A stretch of 64,000 bases of DNA, from contig NC_016604.1 in assembly GCF_000230895.2 (NCBI RefSeq), positions 1,426,001-1,490,000 of the forward strand, in the 5' to 3' direction. The position numbers and the translations under genes were made by a program. The notes beneath the pieces were generated by a model. It was not told where the DNA came from and did no database searches. It saw nothing but the letters and a program-made list of their open reading frames with translations. Positions 45,721 to 54,034 of this stretch are shown here, piece by piece; the first letter of the stretch is position 1, and the number at the start of each line of letters is the position of its first letter. Source of the DNA: Mycolicibacterium rhodesiae NBB3 (GTDB lineage Bacteria > Actinomycetota > Actinomycetes > Mycobacteriales > Mycobacteriaceae).

Positions 45721-46567
45721 CGCGATCACCCGTCCAATTGGCCAGCAACTGCAAGGCCGATTCCGACGGCGATCCCGCTTCGGCCGTGTAGATGCACAGC
45801 GTCTGGTCGGGATCGCCGAGCAGCGCGACGGACTCGTACTGGACGGTCAGCTCACCAACGAGCGGGTGGTGGTAGCGCTTGGTCCCATGAGTACGTTCGC
45901 GAACATTGTGGTCGGCCCACCACCGGCGAAACTCCGGGCTCCTGACCGACAGCTCGCCCACCAACTCCATCAACACCGGGTCGTCGGGATGGCGCCCGGC
46001 GTCGAGGCGGAGGGTCCCGACGTTGTCGCGCGCAACGTCGTCCCAGTCGACGAACAACTCTCGCGTGGTCTCGTCAAGGAAGGTGTAGCGCAACAGATTT
46101 CGCTCCCGTGGCGGCAGCGCACCGAAGTCGGTGAACAGTGCGCGGGCCAGCCTGTTCGCCGCAAGCACATCCATCCGGCGCCCGAAGACAAAAGCAGGTG
46201 TCACATCGTCGAGTGTCTCGAGGATGCGCAACACCCCCGGCCGGACCCGCTGCACGGGGGCCGGTGCACGGCGGCGCGGACGGCGCAGGTTGGTTCTGGC
46301 GATCCGGAAGAGGTAGGCGCGCTCGGTGTCGTCGAGGCGCAATGCACGAGCGACAGCGTCGAGTACCTCGTCGGACACATTGAGGTGGCGACCCTGTTCG
46401 AGGCGGCTGTAATAGTCCACGCTCACACCCGCGAGCTGTGCGACTTCTTCGCGCCGCAGCCCAGGCACCCGTCGCGCGCGTCCGGTGCCACCGATATCGA
46501 CATCGTCGACGCTGAGGCGCGCGCGGCGGGTACGAAGGAAGTCCCTCAACTCCGCGTTGTGCTCCAT
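45704..46567 (-). CDS. XRE-family regulator with MmyB-type ligand domain
   Basis: The ATG at 46567 (MEHNAELRDFL) gives 287 residues. The N-terminal HTH is VPGLRREEVAQLAGVSVDYY with SRLEQGRHLNVSDEV. The C-terminal PAS-like MmyB ligand domain contains VFGRRMDVLAANRLARALF, RYTFLDETTRELFVDW and a YHHPLVGELTVQYESVAL stretch. MmyB-type proteins commonly regulate an adjacent SDR gene and may bind fatty acids. Here an SDR gene is divergent and a perfect palindrome lies between them. Confidence 0.9.
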   Translation of the reverse strand: MEHNAELRDFLRTRRARLSVDDVDIGGTGRARRVPGLRREEVAQLAGVSVDYYSRLEQGRHLNVSDEVLDAVARALRLDDTERAYLFRIARTNLRRPRRRAPAPVQRVRPGVLRILETLDDVTPAFVFGRRMDVLAANRLARALFTDFGALPPRERNLLRYTFLDETTRELFVDWDDVARDNVGTLRLDAGRHPDDPVLMELVGELSVRSPEFRRWWADHNVRERTHGTKRYHHPLVGELTVQYESVALLGDPDQTLCIYTAEAGSPSESALQLLANWTGDRVTGGR

Positions 46568-46611
46568 GGGACCAGTCTGAGGCCGCTGCGGGCATCGCGC
46601 CCGGATAAACG

Positions 46612-46628
46612 TAGGTCTGCCAGACCTA
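46612..46628. promoter_or_regulatory. Perfect palindrome between the XRE and SDR genes
   Basis: TAGGTCTG and CAGACCTA are exact inverted copies with one base (C) between them. The site lies 45 bases upstream of the XRE ATG and 58 bases upstream of the SDR ATG. It is a strong candidate operator for the MmyB-type regulator, controlling both genes. Confidence 0.6.
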
Positions 46629-46686
46629 GGCACAGCGGGGCTCGATGAGCCGGTAAGCATCACGCCGCCGCTTTGTTGGTGTGGGC

Positions 46687-47472
46687 ATGACCACTTCAAC
46701 TAGCAATTCAAGTAACACCACTCTCAGCGGCCGCGTTGCGGTCGTGACCGGCGCATCGAGCGGCATCGGTGCGGCGACCGCCAAGAGGCTCGCAGCGTCT
46801 GGCGCCAAGGTCGCCCTGCTCGCCAGGCGTGCGGACCGACTGCAGAAGCTCGTCAACGAGATCGAGCAGTCCGGCGGCACCGCGCTCGCTGTCGCGATCG
46901 ACGTGTCCGACGCCGACGCCGTGCGCGCTGCCGCCGACCGGGTGGGCACGGAGCTGGGAAACGCCGACCTGCTGTTCAACAACGCGGGCGTCATGCTTCC
47001 GGCCCCGGTCGAGGAGCAGCGCTTCGATCAGTGGCAGCAGCAGATCGACCTCAACATCAGCGGACTGATGTACGTGATCGGCGCGTTTGTGCCACAACTG
47101 ATCGCGTCGGCCGCCGAAAAGGGCGTCGCCGATTTGATCAACACGTCGTCGATCGGCGCGCAGAACATCTTTCCGAACTTCGCGGTCTACGCCGGGACGA
47201 AGGCTTACGTGACGCACATGTCCCGGACGCTGCGCGCTGAACTCGGACCCAAGGGTGTCCGGGTCTCGGCTATCGAGCCTGGGATCGTCGAGACGGAGTT
47301 GGCGGACCACGTGACCGATGCCGGGGCCACCGAATGGATCACCGACACCAAGGGCCAGATCGACGTGCTGGAGTCCGAGGATGTCGCCGAGGCGATCAAC
47401 TTCCTGGCGAGCCAGCCCGCCCGGGTGAATTTTCAGCAGCTCACCATCATGCCGACGGCACAGATTTCGTAG
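46687..47472 (+). CDS. SDR-family oxidoreductase under XRE control
   Basis: The ATG at 46687 (MTTSTSNSSNTTLSGRVAV) gives 261 residues; an in-frame GTG lies two codons upstream. Cofactor motif TGASSGIG, then NNAG, a Ser in NTSSIGAQ and YAGTK as active site. The C-terminus VNFQQLTIMPTAQIS is typical of NADP-dependent SDRs adjacent to MmyB regulators. The substrate is unknown. Its end overlaps the convergent DinB-like gene by 26 bases. Confidence 0.88.
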   Translation: MTTSTSNSSNTTLSGRVAVVTGASSGIGAATAKRLAASGAKVALLARRADRLQKLVNEIEQSGGTALAVAIDVSDADAVRAAADRVGTELGNADLLFNNAGVMLPAPVEEQRFDQWQQQIDLNISGLMYVIGAFVPQLIASAAEKGVADLINTSSIGAQNIFPNFAVYAGTKAYVTHMSRTLRAELGPKGVRVSAIEPGIVETELADHVTDAGATEWITDTKGQIDVLESEDVAEAINFLASQPARVNFQQLTIMPTAQIS

Positions 47473-48085
47473 CCGGAGTCCAGGCGGGCGAGCGACCGAG
47501 ATGGCGAAGAACGCGATCGAGGTCGCTCGCTCCGTCTGCGGCGGGTAGCGCTCGTGCGAACGGGGACTCATCGGCAGCACGGAAATCGCCGTCAGGAACG
47601 CCGAGCGCAATCGGCAGCACGGCGCTCACCACGTCGTCGGCCAGCGTGAAGCCGACGTCGATGCTGCGTGCGACGTCCCAGCCGTGGACCACGTAGTCGA
47701 CGAAGTGAAACCCGATCGCCGTCGCGCCGGGAACCACTGCGTCAGGACCGAATTCGGGCAGCGCGAACCCCGCGTCCAGTACCCCATCGGTGTCGAAGGC
47801 GTCGAGAAGATCTGCCGCGGCCGCAGAGTAGGTGCCGACGGGATCGGCGGCCACCGCATCGGCAACCCGGGCCGCTTGCCACAGCGCCAGATCCGCGCCG
47901 TGGCCACGTGCGCTCGCAGCGAATCCGTTGTGCTGCACGGTCATGTGAGTGAGTAGGTCGCGCAGGTTCCAGCCGGCGCACGGTGTGTCTCGTCCGAGGT
48001 CGTCGGCCGTCACCGACGAGACGACGTCAACTGAGGCGAGCACGGCGCGGCGGTGCAACGGACGAAGATCATCATTAATATGCAT
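47447..48085 (-). CDS. Mycothiol-dependent maleylpyruvate isomerase-like (DinB-fold) protein
   Basis: The ATG at 48085 (MHINDDLRPLHRRAVLASVD) gives 212 residues. Four-helix DinB-like features are WNLRDLLTHMTVQHNGFAAS, with metal-binding His, and FHFVDYVVHGWDVARSIDV, with further His residues. The family includes mycothiol-dependent maleylpyruvate isomerase, and most members are of unknown function. The stop region overlaps the SDR gene. It diverges from a MarR gene across 51 bases with an inverted repeat at its start. Confidence 0.8.
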   Translation of the reverse strand: MHINDDLRPLHRRAVLASVDVVSSVTADDLGRDTPCAGWNLRDLLTHMTVQHNGFAASARGHGADLALWQAARVADAVAADPVGTYSAAAADLLDAFDTDGVLDAGFALPEFGPDAVVPGATAIGFHFVDYVVHGWDVARSIDVGFTLADDVVSAVLPIALGVPDGDFRAADESPFARALPAADGASDLDRVLRHLGRSPAWTPATKSVPSA

Positions 48086-48100
48086 ATACCTATGATATGC
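48082..48100. promoter_or_regulatory. Candidate MarR operator
   Basis: GCATAT (48082-48087) and ATATGC (48095-48100) are exact inverted copies with a seven-base spacer, 19 bases in total. The site covers the start codon of the DinB-like gene and lies 37 bases upstream of marR, fitting autoregulation and repression of the divergent gene by the adjacent MarR protein. Confidence 0.5.
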
Positions 48101-48136
48101 GTCTGTATACGATTGATCAATGTTTAGTATTCGTCC

Positions 48137-48583
48137 ATGCCGACAGAGGCGAGACGTCCTGACCTCGCGGCGATGCTGGCCCCACTGCTTCGCGAGTTGA
48201 TCGCCGCCGAGCTCCCGGTGCTGCGGGCGCATGACCTGTCGATGTGGGGGTACACCGTGCTGATCGCTCTCGACGAGTCGCCGGTACGCACGCAAGCCGC
48301 ACTCGCCGAGTCCATTGGAGCCGACAAGACGCGCATCATCCCGACCCTCGACGAACTGCAGACCAAGGGATACATCGAGCGGCGCGCCGACCCCGACGAC
48401 CGTCGCGTCCGTCTATTGGCCATCACCGAATCGGGCCGGAAGGTGAAGCGCAGCGTGCAGGTGGGCATACAGCGCGGCGAGGAACGTTGGCTGTCGGTGC
48501 TCTCGGCCGAGGAGCGCCGCGTGCTCCTGCGCGCCCTGCAGAAAATGACGCGCGTGCGCGATAGCCCTAGGGTCGAAGAGTGA
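48137..48583 (+). CDS. MarR-family regulator
   Basis: A 148-residue winged-helix protein. The recognition region is TQAALAESIGADKTRIIPTLDELQTKGYIERR and the wing DPDDRRVRLLAITESGRK, both typical of MarR. It overlaps the permease start by four bases (GTGA), so it is coupled to the transporter and probably controls it and the divergent DinB-like gene. Confidence 0.9.
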   Translation: MPTEARRPDLAAMLAPLLRELIAAELPVLRAHDLSMWGYTVLIALDESPVRTQAALAESIGADKTRIIPTLDELQTKGYIERRADPDDRRVRLLAITESGRKVKRSVQVGIQRGEERWLSVLSAEERRVLLRALQKMTRVRDSPRVEE

Positions 48584-49995
48584 ACCGCCTCGATCGTTTC
48601 TTCGAGATCTCGGCGCGAGGGTCCAGCGTCCCCACCGAGATCCGCGGCGGCGTCGTCACATTCATCACGATGGCCTACATCATCGTGCTGAACCCGATCA
48701 TTCTGTCGGGCATCGCGGACGTCACCGGTCGCGAGTTGCAGTTCGACCAGGTATCTTCCGTGACCGCGCTGGCAGCGGGCGTGATGACAATTCTGTTCGG
48801 CCTCATCTCGCGGCTGCCCTTCTCCTTCGCCGCCGGGCTGGGCCTCAATACGTTCGTCGCCACCACGCTGGTCGATTCGCTGACGTGGCCCGAGGCGATG
48901 GGGTTGGTCGTCATCAACGGGCTCATCATCGTCGCGCTGGCTGCGACCGGCCTGCGCAAGCTCGTATTCGACGCCGTGCCGATGCAGCTGAAGATCGCCA
49001 TCACGTCGGGTATCGGATTGTTCATCCTGTTCATCGGGCTCGTCGACGCGGGTCTTGTCGGCTCGACGGGAGAGGTGTCGCCGCCGGTCGGTCTCGGCGT
49101 CGACGGCGGCGGAGACATCACGACGATCCCCACGGCCGTATTCGTGTTCACCCTGCTGTTGACGGCCGTCCTCATCGCGCGGCGAGTACGCGGCGCCATC
49201 CTCATCGGACTCATTGCGGGAACGCTCGTCGCCATCGTCGTCGAGGCGATCTGGCACCTCGGCTCGGCAGTCGACAACGCCGGCGGGTGGACCCTGTCGG
49301 TCCCCGCCTTGGAGGGGGCGCCGTTCGCGGTGCCCGACCTGTCACTGGTCGGCGAGTTCAGCCTGTTCGGCAGCCTTGGCCGCATCGGTGCGATCGCGGT
49401 CGTCATGTTCGTGTTCACTCTGGTCTTCGCGAACTTCTTCGATGCGATGGGGAGCTTCACCGGCCTGGCGCGTGAGGCCGGACTCGCCGACGATCAAGGA
49501 ACTTTCCCGCGCATACGGTCGGCGCTGATCGTCGAGGGCGCGGGTGCGGTTGTCGGCGGGGCGACATCGGCGTCGTCCAATACCGTGTTTGTCGAATCGG
49601 GGGCGGGTATCGAGGAGGGCGCACGCACGGGTGTCGCGAATCTCGTTACGGGCCTGCTGTTTCTGGCGGCCATGTTCATCTCCCCGCTGGCATCGATTGT
49701 CCCCTCTGAGGTCGCTGCGGCGGCACTGGTGGTCGTCGGGGTGATGATGGCCTCGCACCTGCGACACATCGATATCTCCGAGTTCTCGGTCGCACTGCCG
49801 GTCGTACTCACCGCGGCGACCATGCCGTTCACCTACTCGATCGCCAACGGCATCGGGGTCGGCTTCATCGCGTGGGTGGTGACGCGATCGGCTGCCGGCA
49901 AGGCCCGCGAGATCAGCCCGTTGCTGTGGATCGTCGCCGTGGGCTTCCTGGTCTACTTCGTCCGCAGTGAGGTCGAGTCACTTCTCGGCATGTAG
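48580..49995 (+). CDS. NCS2-family purine permease (AzgA-like)
   Basis: A 471-residue transporter with about twelve to fourteen hydrophobic helices. Typical AzgA/guanine-hypoxanthine segments are GGVVTFITMAYIIVLNP, PFSFAAGLGLNTFVA and ANFFDAMGSFTGLAREAG, followed by GATSASSNTVFVESGAGI. It is a proton-coupled importer of purine bases; the exact base is not certain. Coupling to the marR gene suggests purine- or drug-linked control. Confidence 0.9.
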   Translation: MNRLDRFFEISARGSSVPTEIRGGVVTFITMAYIIVLNPIILSGIADVTGRELQFDQVSSVTALAAGVMTILFGLISRLPFSFAAGLGLNTFVATTLVDSLTWPEAMGLVVINGLIIVALAATGLRKLVFDAVPMQLKIAITSGIGLFILFIGLVDAGLVGSTGEVSPPVGLGVDGGGDITTIPTAVFVFTLLLTAVLIARRVRGAILIGLIAGTLVAIVVEAIWHLGSAVDNAGGWTLSVPALEGAPFAVPDLSLVGEFSLFGSLGRIGAIAVVMFVFTLVFANFFDAMGSFTGLAREAGLADDQGTFPRIRSALIVEGAGAVVGGATSASSNTVFVESGAGIEEGARTGVANLVTGLLFLAAMFISPLASIVPSEVAAAALVVVGVMMASHLRHIDISEFSVALPVVLTAATMPFTYSIANGIGVGFIAWVVTRSAAGKAREISPLLWIVAVGFLVYFVRSEVESLLGM

Positions 49996-50895
49996 CCCGG
50001 AATTTCCTCCTGCCAGATCGTGCGGACCGGCGGCCGGATATCCGTGCGCTTCGCGCACGGCTGCGGAGAACCGTTGAAGGTGGGCGAGCGCGGTGTCGAA
50101 TTCGTCGCCGAGGGCACGCAGGATCGGCGCGCACTGCTCGTCGGTGCGGACCTCGATCGCCTCGCGCTCCTGTCTGCCCCGCCGCGTCAGCGCGCCGTCT
50201 GCGATGAGGCCGCGGCTCTCGAGGTCGGCGATGCCGGCGTCCAGCTCCGCATCCGACCAGGCGCGGGTCCTGACGTACGTTTTCAGCGGCAAGCCCCAGA
50301 AGAGCTCGGTCAACAGTCCTATCTCGACGGCGCCCAAACCCGCCGTCGTCCACGCCGCGGTGTGCGCGTCCCCGCGGAACTCACGAAGCCGGTCGGCTGA
50401 TCGCCACGCCACGCCCAGCGGATCGTCGGGAATGGGGGCGCTTCGCAGACCGGCGTACAGCGGGTGGCCCGCCACCGGAAGCGACTCGCTGACCGGTAGT
50501 AAAAGGCTCGCAAGCTCTTCGGCGCCGTCCGGATTGTCGCCGAGGATCCGGCGCAGCTGGCCGATTCCCGCCTCGTCGCGCGCGGTGAGGATCGCGCCGG
50601 CGGTGGTCAACGACCAACCGTGATCCACGGCCGGCGCCACGACCGCAGGGTTGAACACCGCGAAAGCCGACGCCACCACCTGGCCGGGCACCTGGCCGAG
50701 GATTGCGCCGCGGCTGCAGAAGTACGCGTGCATATCGGGCATCGCCACGGCGCCCACGAATCCAGGACTACCGGAAAAGCCGAGTTCGGAATATCGGGCA
50801 TGCGCCTCGGGGGCGAAATACACCTGACCGGCGAATGCTTCGATGGCACCCGCCAGGATCCTCGTCGCGCGAAACGCGTCGTCGGCACCGGCCAT
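49978..50895 (-). CDS. SCO6745-family helix-rich protein
   Basis: The ATG at 50895 (MAGADDAFRATRILAGAIEAF) gives 305 residues. Sequence character (VYFAPEAHARYSELGF, AYFCSRGAILGQVPGQVVAS, and a winged-helix-like C-terminal half LESRGLIADGALTRRGRQ) fits an actinobacterial family named after SCO6745, whose function is unknown but looks MarR/PadR-like in its C-terminal part. The 3' end overlaps the permease gene by 18 bases. Confidence 0.75.
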   Translation of the reverse strand: MAGADDAFRATRILAGAIEAFAGQVYFAPEAHARYSELGFSGSPGFVGAVAMPDMHAYFCSRGAILGQVPGQVVASAFAVFNPAVVAPAVDHGWSLTTAGAILTARDEAGIGQLRRILGDNPDGAEELASLLLPVSESLPVAGHPLYAGLRSAPIPDDPLGVAWRSADRLREFRGDAHTAAWTTAGLGAVEIGLLTELFWGLPLKTYVRTRAWSDAELDAGIADLESRGLIADGALTRRGRQEREAIEVRTDEQCAPILRALGDEFDTALAHLQRFSAAVREAHGYPAAGPHDLAGGNSGLHAEK

Positions 50896-50932
50896 TGGCT
50901 CACGGTAACCTCCACACCATGAGGGACACGCG

Positions 50933-51880
50933 ATGAGCGCGGGCCTGTTCGGACTTCTCGACGACGTTGCCGCCCTTGCTCGACTGGCCGCAGCCTCGGT
51001 GGACGACGTCGGCGCTGCGGCAGGCCGGGCGACCGCCAAGGCGGCTGGGGTCGTCATCGATGACACCGCGGTGACGCCGCAGTACGTGCACGGCATCACC
51101 GCGGACCGCGAACTGCCGATGATCAGACGAATCGCCATCGGGTCGCTGAGAAACAAGCTGATTTTCATCCTGCCCGCGGCCTTGCTGCTCAGCGAGTTCG
51201 CGCCGTGGCTGGTGACACCGATCCTGATGTTGGGCGCCACCTACCTCTGCTACGAAGGCGCCGAGAAGGTGCTGGGATGGTTCACCGGACACGACTCCCA
51301 CGCGGCACCGACCGCGACCTCGGGCCCGGACGCTGAAAAGCAGATGACGGCGGGCGCGATCCGCACCGACTTCATCCTGTCCGCCGAGATCATGGTGATC
51401 GCGTTGAACGAGGTGGCCACCGAGAGGTTCTGGTCACGCTTCGTGATCCTCGTTGTGGTCGCCATCGTCATCACCGCGGCGGTGTACGGGGTGGTCGCGC
51501 TGATCGTGAAGATGGACGACATCGGCCTGAACCTCGCGCAGCGCTCGTCGACGTTCGCGCAGAAGGTCGGTCGCGGCCTGGTCGCCGCGATGCCCAAACT
51601 TCTGTCGGCCCTTTCGACCATCGGCACGGTGGCGATGCTCTGGGTCGGCGGCCACATCCTGCTGCTGGGAACGGACACCGTCGGCTGGCATGCGCCCTAC
51701 GGATTCGTGCACCACCTCGAGGACCTGATCAACAGCGCGGTCACCGACAGCGTCGACGGTGTGCTGGCCTGGCTGGCCAACACCGCGATCTCAGCGTTGG
51801 TCGGACTGGTCGTCGGCGGGGTCGTGCTGGCGATCGTGCACGTGCTGCCGTTCGGTAAGAAGCAGCACGACAAGCACTGA
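50933..51880 (+). CDS. DUF808 family membrane protein (YedI-like)
   Basis: A 315-residue protein with the opening MSAGLFGLLDDVAALARLAA and VDDVGAAAGRATAKAAGVVIDDTAVTP... which is diagnostic of DUF808. It has about six to seven membrane spans, with a conserved loop YLCYEGAEKVLGWF. The function is unknown. The stop is immediately followed by the convergent monooxygenase stop, with no gap. Confidence 0.88.
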   Translation: MSAGLFGLLDDVAALARLAAASVDDVGAAAGRATAKAAGVVIDDTAVTPQYVHGITADRELPMIRRIAIGSLRNKLIFILPAALLLSEFAPWLVTPILMLGATYLCYEGAEKVLGWFTGHDSHAAPTATSGPDAEKQMTAGAIRTDFILSAEIMVIALNEVATERFWSRFVILVVVAIVITAAVYGVVALIVKMDDIGLNLAQRSSTFAQKVGRGLVAAMPKLLSALSTIGTVAMLWVGGHILLLGTDTVGWHAPYGFVHHLEDLINSAVTDSVDGVLAWLANTAISALVGLVVGGVVLAIVHVLPFGKKQHDKH

Positions 51881-53083
51881 CTATCTGCGGGTGGTAACAA
51901 CGCGCCTGCACAGGTCGCGGTCGACGTCCGCCGCGATTCGCCGGTGGCTCGTCGACCGCAGAAGCACCGTAATCACCCAGGTGGCCAACGAGTCCGGGAT
52001 TCTCGCGTATCTCAGGACCCGCTCGTTCTGGGACACCGGCCGCGATGCCGTCCACGACACGGCGGCCAGCCTGCGTCTCCTGGTCTTCTCGTACCACCGC
52101 AGCGCGCCGGGGAGATCGCCGTTGCCGTGCTCAGATCCCGCGTGCAAACCTGAGAGCGCCTGGCGCAACACCATCGTGTCCAGCAGTGCCTGATTGGTCC
52201 CCTGCGCGAGGACCGGGGGCATCGTGTGTGCGGCATCGCCGAGCAACGTCACCGCGGATGACCGCGACGCGCGGGGAATCGGATGCCGAAAGTGTGGGAA
52301 AGGCGAGGCCGCCAGATCGTCATCGGTCAATCTCGCGAGTACGTCATCGACCGCCTCGGACCACCCCGCGAAGTTGGACCGGATCACATCGATAGGACGT
52401 TCCGGCCGGACGAAATCTGGTGTCCATTTCAGGTCGAACCACCACTGGAGGTCACAGCCACCCGCGGGCCACAGGCCGAGGCTTCCCTGCGCGCCGATGA
52501 TCTGCACTGCGGCAGCACTTTCCGCGATATGAGGCATGGTGATCAACCCCTGCCAGCTGCACCAACCGGTGGGCTCCGCGGGTTTCGCCCCGGCCAGATG
52601 TCGGACCGTCGAGTGCAGACCATCCGCACCGATCAGTACATCCCCTTCGGCATGACCGCCGTCTTCGAACTCGATCCGCACCCCCTCCGGGGTATCGACA
52701 ACCGCGACTGCACGGGAATTGCACCGGATGCGATCTGCCGGAAAGTCGGCCAGCAGGCGATCGAGCAAGACGCGGCGGGGGACCATTCGGACGTATCCGC
52801 CCAGCCTGTCCGCGATCGCCCTCACGTCGATGTTGACCAACGAGCGACCGGCAGATGTGGCGATTCGCACGGTGGACAACACCTGCCCAGCTCCGTCCAT
52901 GTCGACGCCGAGCTGTTGAAGCACCGTTGCTCCGTTGGGCCAGATGGTCACCGCACCACCGCCCGGTCGGGTGTCCGATCGCTGTTCGAAGACGCTCACA
53001 TCGTGTCCATCTCGCAGTAATCCCCGAGCGGCCGAAATACCGCCGGCCCCGGCGCCGACAACGAGGATCTTCAAAGCGCTCAT
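51881..53083 (-). CDS. FAD-dependent monooxygenase (aromatic hydroxylase type)
   Basis: A 400-residue protein of the p-hydroxybenzoate-hydroxylase group. The FAD-binding Rossmann motif is VVGAGAGGISAARGL near residue 8, the DG motif is VLIGADGLHSTVR near 150, and the third motif is LLGDAAHTMPP near 285. It uses NAD(P)H and oxygen to hydroxylate or epoxidise a ring substrate, which is unknown. A 75-base gap separates it from the co-directional LysR gene upstream. Confidence 0.88.
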   Translation of the reverse strand: MSALKILVVGAGAGGISAARGLLRDGHDVSVFEQRSDTRPGGGAVTIWPNGATVLQQLGVDMDGAGQVLSTVRIATSAGRSLVNIDVRAIADRLGGYVRMVPRRVLLDRLLADFPADRIRCNSRAVAVVDTPEGVRIEFEDGGHAEGDVLIGADGLHSTVRHLAGAKPAEPTGWCSWQGLITMPHIAESAAAVQIIGAQGSLGLWPAGGCDLQWWFDLKWTPDFVRPERPIDVIRSNFAGWSEAVDDVLARLTDDDLAASPFPHFRHPIPRASRSSAVTLLGDAAHTMPPVLAQGTNQALLDTMVLRQALSGLHAGSEHGNGDLPGALRWYEKTRRRRLAAVSWTASRPVSQNERVLRYARIPDSLATWVITVLLRSTSHRRIAADVDRDLCRRVVTTRR

Positions 53084-53158
53084 ATCGGTGACACGACCCG
53101 CGGGGGGCGGGCGTTCATCGGAGTGGGCGGCGTCACAGACGCTGGAGTGAAATGGGCT

Positions 53159-54034
53159 TCACTCCATGACTTTTGCGGCAGCCGCAGCAACCGCGTCGGT
53201 GACGGCACCGACCAACGGGCTGTCCAGCTTCCAGCACTGCCAGAACAGCGGCACGTCCAGGTGGGCGTCGGTCACGCGAACGAACGAGCTGCCCGCCGGC
53301 GCAGGTGCGGCCAGGTTCGCCTCAGGGAACATACCCCATCCAAGTCCCGCACGGACGGCGCTTGCGAACCCCTCGGCCGTCGGTACGAAGTGTTGCGGCC
53401 GGGCGACGTCGCGACGAAACACCTTGCGCACCAACATGTCCTGCAGCGCATCGTCACGGTTCCACGACAACGACGGTGCAGTCGCCACCGCATGTGCGGT
53501 GAACCCATCGGGCAGGTACCGCGCAATGTACGACGCGGCGGCCACCGGCGCGTACCTCATCACTCCCAGTGCCCGCACCCGGCAACCAGGTACGGGCGTG
53601 CGTTCGGTCGTCACCGCTCCCATTACAACTCCCTCCCGGAGCAGCCGCGCCGAATGGTCCTGGTCCTCGATACGAATGTCGAACAGCACCGAATCCAACG
53701 TGGCGAACACACCGGTGAACCACGTCGCCATCGAATCCGCGTTGACCGCCAACGCAATACGCGGCAAAGAGCCGTCGCCGCCGCCCATCTCGGCAAGGGC
53801 TTCGGCCTGCAACAGTGCGGTCTGCGCCGCCAACCGCAACAGCGGAATGCCCGCCGCCGTGGCGTAACACGGTTTCTCCCGGACGACTACCACCTGCCCG
53901 ACCCGCTGCTCCAGCGCCTTGATGCGCTGGCTGATCGCCGACGGAGTGACGTGCAGCTGTGCTGCCGCGGCGTCGAACGAACCGTGTTCGATCACCGCCG
54001 CGAAGGCCGCCAGCTGCTGGCCGTCGATCTGCAC
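53159..54034 (-). CDS. lysG: LysR-family regulator of lysine/arginine export (LysG/ArgP-like)
   Basis: The GTG at 54034 (MQIDGQQLAAFAAVIEHGSF) gives 291 residues and shares a base with the stop of the upstream MFS gene. The N-terminal HTH is SFDAAAAQLHVTPSAISQRIKALEQRVG, typical of ArgP/LysG. The C-terminal part has VALAVNADSMATWF-like substrate-domain motifs. LysG proteins activate lysE on binding lysine or arginine. A lysE gene lies 1.5 kb away on the other strand, with an MFS gene between, so the usual lysG-lysE divergence is split here. Confidence 0.85.
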   Translation of the reverse strand: MQIDGQQLAAFAAVIEHGSFDAAAAQLHVTPSAISQRIKALEQRVGQVVVVREKPCYATAAGIPLLRLAAQTALLQAEALAEMGGGDGSLPRIALAVNADSMATWFTGVFATLDSVLFDIRIEDQDHSARLLREGVVMGAVTTERTPVPGCRVRALGVMRYAPVAAASYIARYLPDGFTAHAVATAPSLSWNRDDALQDMLVRKVFRRDVARPQHFVPTAEGFASAVRAGLGWGMFPEANLAAPAPAGSSFVRVTDAHLDVPLFWQCWKLDSPLVGAVTDAVAAAAAKVME

